Positions 60,212 to 64,000 of a stretch of DNA of 64,000 nucleotides are shown here, in pieces. A program made the position numbers and the translations under genes. Position 1 is the stretch's first letter. Every line of letters begins with the position of its first letter. The notes beneath the pieces were generated by a model. That model ran no database searches and was not told the DNA's origin. It worked only from the letters and a program-made list of their open reading frames with translations. The DNA comes from Anaeromicropila populeti (GTDB taxonomy: Bacteria; Bacillota; Clostridia; Lachnospirales; Lachnospiraceae). Location: positions 1-64,000 of the forward strand of contig NZ_FOYZ01000015.1 in assembly GCF_900112775.1 (NCBI RefSeq). Direction: 5' to 3'.

Positions 60212-63200
60212 GTGAGTAAAATGAATATAAATACTGTTAATGCATATCAGAAGTCTGAAACAGGCCAGGTTCGAATGGCCGATATTGCGATAGAGGCAGA
60301 AGACAGGAAAGTGTTAAAATCAGAAGACAGCATAGTTTCCTGTGTATCAAATGGGGTTATTAGTACAAAGGTAGACAGCAGCAGAACTATAATTCGGAAG
60401 CCGGGTGAGGAAACAGAGCAGGAGCAGGGGGAAGAATTTTACGAGCTGTTTAAAAGCATCGATACTCGTATGACAGAAGAAGATGCTGCTGAACTGGAAG
60501 AGGAAGGAATGTCACTGGAGAAGTATGAAATGAAGCGGCTTGAGAGAGCGCTCACTCGTATTAAGGAAGGACGGCAAAACAGAGAAGAAGGTATAGAGCG
60601 TGAAATGGAAGGCAGAAAAGAATACCGGGAAGATATTAAGAAAATGGTTATTCATGAGGCCGCAGACAGTATTTCGGAAAAGCAGCTGATAGATGTACTT
60701 GAAAATGCTAATGTTCCGCTTTCAGAAGAAAATATTTCAAGGATTGTGCAGGGAGTTGAGATGTCCCAGAGCACATTAAGTTTAAATGACAGCACAATAA
60801 AGTATTTAGTACAGAATGAATTGGAGTTAACAATTGGGAATGTTTATCAGGCAGAACACTCAGGAGCGTCTCAGCAATATACTATAAATAATGCTGAGAA
60901 AGCATATGGGAAAAATCAAGGAACTAAACAACAAAACAATGCAGACTGGGAAGCCATTGTTCCACAGGTTGAAGCTCTTTTGAAAAAAACAGGAATGGAA
61001 GCTTCTGAAGATAATATGACACAGTGTAAGTGGCTGTTTCTGAATAATCTGCCAGTTACAGAGGAGTCTTTATATAGTCTGAATGAATTAAGTGCAGTAC
61101 AGCAAAATTTTGATACAGGCAGGGTTCTGCAACGGGTAGTTAATAATTTTGAACTGGGCATTCCTCCAGAGGATACAGAACTAACTTTTTTAGCTGAGGA
61201 TTCTAATCAGAAAGTTCAGGATTTTTTACAGGATATTTCTGAAAAGCTAAGTCAAAGCGAAATGGGAATTGAGGAAGTTTCCACCAGAAGACAGATGGAG
61301 GAAATCAGGTTGATGATGACTGCAACCGTGGGACAGAAGCTAATCGATAAGGGGATACCAGTTGATATGAACCACCTTGAAAACATAGTAGAGGGGTTAA
61401 AAGAAATTGAGAATCAGTACTATAAGGGGTTATTGGAAGAAGGAAGTGTTGAAGCTACAGAAGACGTCATTGGTTTGTTAGAGGAAACAACTCAGAAGGT
61501 TCAATTATTACAGCAGGCGCCAGCTTATATTTTGGGAAGTACATTTGCATTTAGAGCGGTTCAGAGCATACAAAGCTTGAATGAAGAATCTCAGAAAATG
61601 CAGTCAGATACTTTAAAGGCAGTGACGTCCTACGAAACACTTATGACGACACCAAGGAAAGATTTGGGGGATTCTATTAAAAAAGCATTTGAGAATATTG
61701 ATTCTATATTAAAGGATATGAATTTAGAAGACAGTGAGGCAAATAAGCGGGCAGTCCGTATATTAGGATACAATAATATTGAAATTAATGAAGAAACTAT
61801 TATGGAGATGAAAGCATACGACAGTAAAGTGAATTTTATGCTTTCAAATTTAAAACCAGCAGTGGCAGTGGAGATGATTCGTCAGGAAATGAATCCATTA
61901 GATACACCTCTGGATCAGCTCAATGAAAAAATATCTGAAATTCAGGAGCAAATGGGGGAAACAGTAGAAGAAAAGTATAGTGAATTTTTATGGAAGCTGG
62001 ATCAGAAAAAGGAACTTACCCAGGAAGAGCGGAAGGCTTACATTGGGATTTATCGCTTGCTGAATCAAGTTGAAAAGTCAGATGGTGCAGCAATTGGTTC
62101 TGTTTTAAAAGCAGGACAGGACGTAACCTTGCAAAATCTTCTGACAGCGGTGAGGACAAAGAAGTCTGGTGGAATTGATCAGAGTGTTGATGAAAATTTT
62201 GGAGAAATAGTTGATGTAAACAGGGAAAGAGAAAGTATTTCGGAACAGCTGTCATACTATACAAATTTACTCTCTAGTACCATTGATGCAACAACACCAG
62301 ATGCACTGGAACAGATTTTCAACTTGGCTTCAGAGGAAGACGATAGTCAAAGTCAAATGTTATCATACTCACTGGAAAAGTTTGGTGAGTTGATACAAGA
62401 AGCGGAGGCTGGTCTTGAGGAAGGGGATTTGCAAAGTTCTGCTTATTTGAAGGAAAAAATAGCATTTTATAAAGAGCATATTTCGGATAGTGAGTCGTTA
62501 ATTAAATATTTGGAAATGAATAATCAGCCGGTTACCTATGAAAATCTGGCAGCAGCAAATGAATTATTGTATAATGGCAGGAAGTTTTGGAGAGAAGTAA
62601 AGGACAGAGAGGTTGCTGGAGATAAAGAAAGAATAAGTGAAGAGGCGCAGAACTTGTTTGATGCCCTTGGCACAGACCAATTTCCTAAGAGCTGTCAGGA
62701 ATTTGAACGTACCACATCCCAGGTGTTAAAAGAAGAAGTGGAAACACAAGAACTGACTATGGATGTTATGCAGACGTTTCGGATGATGGGAAGTAGTTTA
62801 AAGCTGGCAGGAAAGCTGGCGGCTAATGAAGAATATCATATTCCTTTGTTTTTGGAAAATACAGTTTCTGCTATTCATTTAACAATAAAGCATCAGGCAG
62901 GAAAGCAGGGAAAAGTAGAAATCAATGTTGATTCTGATAAACTGGGAAAGGTTAAAGCAGAGTTAGACGTGAAGGATTCTTTTTTGACAGGTTTTGTGAT
63001 GGTGGACAGTTCTTCTGCATTGGGACAGTTGAAGGAGCAGAAACAGGAAATGATTAATAAAATGTCTGAGCTTGGACTGACCATAAGGCAATTTGAGGTT
63101 GGAATGGATAAATCCTTTAAGAATGGATATACGGGTGTTATGACAGGCTATAACAGGCTGAAAGGAAATCAGCCAGAGGAAGGAAGTTTAAATGAAAAAG

Positions 63201-63274
63201 TTTCTACTCAAAGCTTATATCAAGCGGCAAAGGTTTTTGTTGAAGCGATAAAGCAGGTTGAATTGGAAGGATAG
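60212..63274 (+). CDS. DUF6240-like flagellar-associated protein with FliK-like C-terminus
   Basis: 1020 residues, acidic and helical. The long middle (about 60-850) has repeated short helical units with LxxxNxPVTxENL-type motifs (LENANVPLSEENI, LFLNNLPVTEESL, YLEMNNQPVTYENL). The last ~150 residues look like the hook-length domain of FliK: HLTIKHQAGKQGKVEINVDSDKLGKVKAEL, given by its key pattern, then a helical QLKEQKQEMINKMSELGL. Start is GTG 60212 or ATG 60221; the ribosome-binding site is poor for both. A sigma-D promoter precedes it and flagellin follows 14 bases after the stop. Its role is probably in flagellar assembly. Confidence 0.7.
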   Translation: MSKMNINTVNAYQKSETGQVRMADIAIEAEDRKVLKSEDSIVSCVSNGVISTKVDSSRTIIRKPGEETEQEQGEEFYELFKSIDTRMTEEDAAELEEEGMSLEKYEMKRLERALTRIKEGRQNREEGIEREMEGRKEYREDIKKMVIHEAADSISEKQLIDVLENANVPLSEENISRIVQGVEMSQSTLSLNDSTIKYLVQNELELTIGNVYQAEHSGASQQYTINNAEKAYGKNQGTKQQNNADWEAIVPQVEALLKKTGMEASEDNMTQCKWLFLNNLPVTEESLYSLNELSAVQQNFDTGRVLQRVVNNFELGIPPEDTELTFLAEDSNQKVQDFLQDISEKLSQSEMGIEEVSTRRQMEEIRLMMTATVGQKLIDKGIPVDMNHLENIVEGLKEIENQYYKGLLEEGSVEATEDVIGLLEETTQKVQLLQQAPAYILGSTFAFRAVQSIQSLNEESQKMQSDTLKAVTSYETLMTTPRKDLGDSIKKAFENIDSILKDMNLEDSEANKRAVRILGYNNIEINEETIMEMKAYDSKVNFMLSNLKPAVAVEMIRQEMNPLDTPLDQLNEKISEIQEQMGETVEEKYSEFLWKLDQKKELTQEERKAYIGIYRLLNQVEKSDGAAIGSVLKAGQDVTLQNLLTAVRTKKSGGIDQSVDENFGEIVDVNRERESISEQLSYYTNLLSSTIDATTPDALEQIFNLASEEDDSQSQMLSYSLEKFGELIQEAEAGLEEGDLQSSAYLKEKIAFYKEHISDSESLIKYLEMNNQPVTYENLAAANELLYNGRKFWREVKDREVAGDKERISEEAQNLFDALGTDQFPKSCQEFERTTSQVLKEEVETQELTMDVMQTFRMMGSSLKLAGKLAANEEYHIPLFLENTVSAIHLTIKHQAGKQGKVEINVDSDKLGKVKAELDVKDSFLTGFVMVDSSSALGQLKEQKQEMINKMSELGLTIRQFEVGMDKSFKNGYTGVMTGYNRLKGNQPEEGSLNEKVSTQSLYQAAKVFVEAIKQVELEG

Positions 63275-63288
63275 AGAGGTAAATAAGG

Positions 63289-64000
63289 ATGATAATAAAT
63301 CATAATATTTCTGCATTAAGAGCAAATAGTCAGTTAAAGGTAAATAATAATAAACTGACAAAGAGTCTGGAAAGACTTTCTTCAGGATATAAGATTAACC
63401 GTGCGGCAGATGATGCAGCAGGCATGGCAATTTCAAGAAAAATGAAGACACAGATTGCAGGTTTGGAGCAATCCTCTAGAAATGCTTCGGATGGTATTTC
63501 TGTAATTCAGACAGCAGAGGGAGCGTTAAATGAAGTACATTCTATGCTTCAGAGAATGCGTGAACTTTCTGTGCAGGCGGCAAATGGAACCTTAACAGAA
63601 GAAGACAGAGAAGCTGTTCAAAGTGAGATTAATCAATTAAGCAGTGAAATAGACAGAATATCAACAGATACGGAATTTAATACAAAAACATTGTTAGATG
63701 GCAGTCTGGATAGAAAAAGTTATTCCGATAATGCAAATATTCAAGTAGCAGGAATTAGTGATAGTGTAGCTTCAGGGGAATATAGCATAACAGTAACAGC
63801 TGTTCCAGAAAAGGCAGTGCTGACAGGTGTTGCAGGAACGGCATTTAGTGGAACAGGCGGAACGGTTGCTGCCGGGGAAGCTGGAAAGATTAACATTAAT
63901 GGAGAAGAAGTTATAATTAGTGCTGGTGAAACTAGAGAACAGGTAATAGAAAAGATTAGAAATCTATGTGATCAGGTAAATGTAGATGTATCTGATACAT
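63289..64000 (+). CDS. Flagellin, N-terminal part (runs off the window)
   Basis: Filament protein. 237 codons are visible, no stop. The N-terminus MIINHNISALRANSQLKVNN and LSSGYKINRAADDAAGMAIS are the conserved D0/D1 core of flagellins; from about residue 150 comes a variable, Ser/Thr/Gly-rich region with a flagellin-IN-like unit (INGEEVIISAG). GAGAGG precedes the ATG at 63289. It follows the large flagellar protein by 14 bases and may be read with it from the sigma-D promoter. Confidence 0.93.
   Translation, partial: MIINHNISALRANSQLKVNNNKLTKSLERLSSGYKINRAADDAAGMAISRKMKTQIAGLEQSSRNASDGISVIQTAEGALNEVHSMLQRMRELSVQAANGTLTEEDREAVQSEINQLSSEIDRISTDTEFNTKTLLDGSLDRKSYSDNANIQVAGISDSVASGEYSITVTAVPEKAVLTGVAGTAFSGTGGTVAAGEAGKININGEEVIISAGETREQVIEKIRNLCDQVNVDVSDT

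Overview
The window is a low-GC chromosomal segment from an anaerobic Gram-positive Clostridia, most likely a motile member of the Lachnospiraceae. The evidence is a V/A-type ATPase operon, a clostridial type II fatty-acid cluster, a T-box leader, many BIG2/cadherin-like secreted proteins, a DUF6240-like flagellar protein and flagellin, and AT-rich codon use. No phage region or CRISPR array was seen. The assignment is inference from gene content; no search was run.

Layout. 1-1162: 3' end of a 23S rRNA gene, then seven tRNA genes (Asp, Val, Thr, Tyr, fMet, Phe, Lys) with no 5S gene between, closed by a terminator. 1187-1909: sirtuin. 2031-6808: fatty-acid operon fabH-acpP-fabD-fabG-fabF-fabZ behind a consensus promoter that overlaps a FabT-like palindrome; the operon carries no FabT regulator, enoyl reductase or acetyl-CoA carboxylase genes. 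6885-8508: cadherin-like protein and a TM2/DUF2752 pair. 8508-19069 (minus): DUF4190 protein, D-Ala-D-Ala carboxypeptidase and a nine-gene V-type ATPase operon whose subunit I gene seems to start at ATA. 19244-21745: trmB, a 49-residue ORF, trxA and an AI-2E family transporter. 21962-24470: tRNA-Lys(CTT), a secreted protein with a 40-residue membrane microprotein, and a serine hydrolase. 24567-29662: a 1678-residue secreted repeat protein. 29684-31919: overlapping Dam-type methylase and PD-(D/E)XK nuclease (type II restriction-modification). 31947-37040: corrinoid adenosyltransferase and a MoxR/DUF58/transglutaminase set. 37144-39132: transketolase. 39244-41695: small alarmone synthetase followed by a three-gene cassette of unknown function.

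41708-49954 (mostly minus): InlB/BIG2 secreted protein, S1-domain protein, GNAT, Nudix (plus strand), glgB, alpha-amylase and an autoregulated TetR repressor. 50041-51691: an intact IS1380-family element with 5-bp target duplications. 51725-54544: a doubtful ORF, HAAS/PadR pair, and two tandem glutathione peroxidases with OhrR-type operators and an OhrR-like regulator. 54603-56390: Trp T-box and stand-alone trpB2. 56452-60029: dtd, a short KdpD-like kinase and KdpE-like regulator, and a convergent NapA-type antiporter. 60156-64000: a sigma-D-like promoter, a 1020-residue protein with a FliK-like C-terminus, and the start of flagellin.

Themes: several units carry readable regulation (FabT-like, OhrR, TetR, T-box, sigma-D). 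The best candidates for undescribed biology are the alarmone-synthetase/three-gene neighbourhood and the secreted-protein/microprotein pair. All eight tRNA genes lack an encoded CCA, so 3' ends must be added enzymatically.
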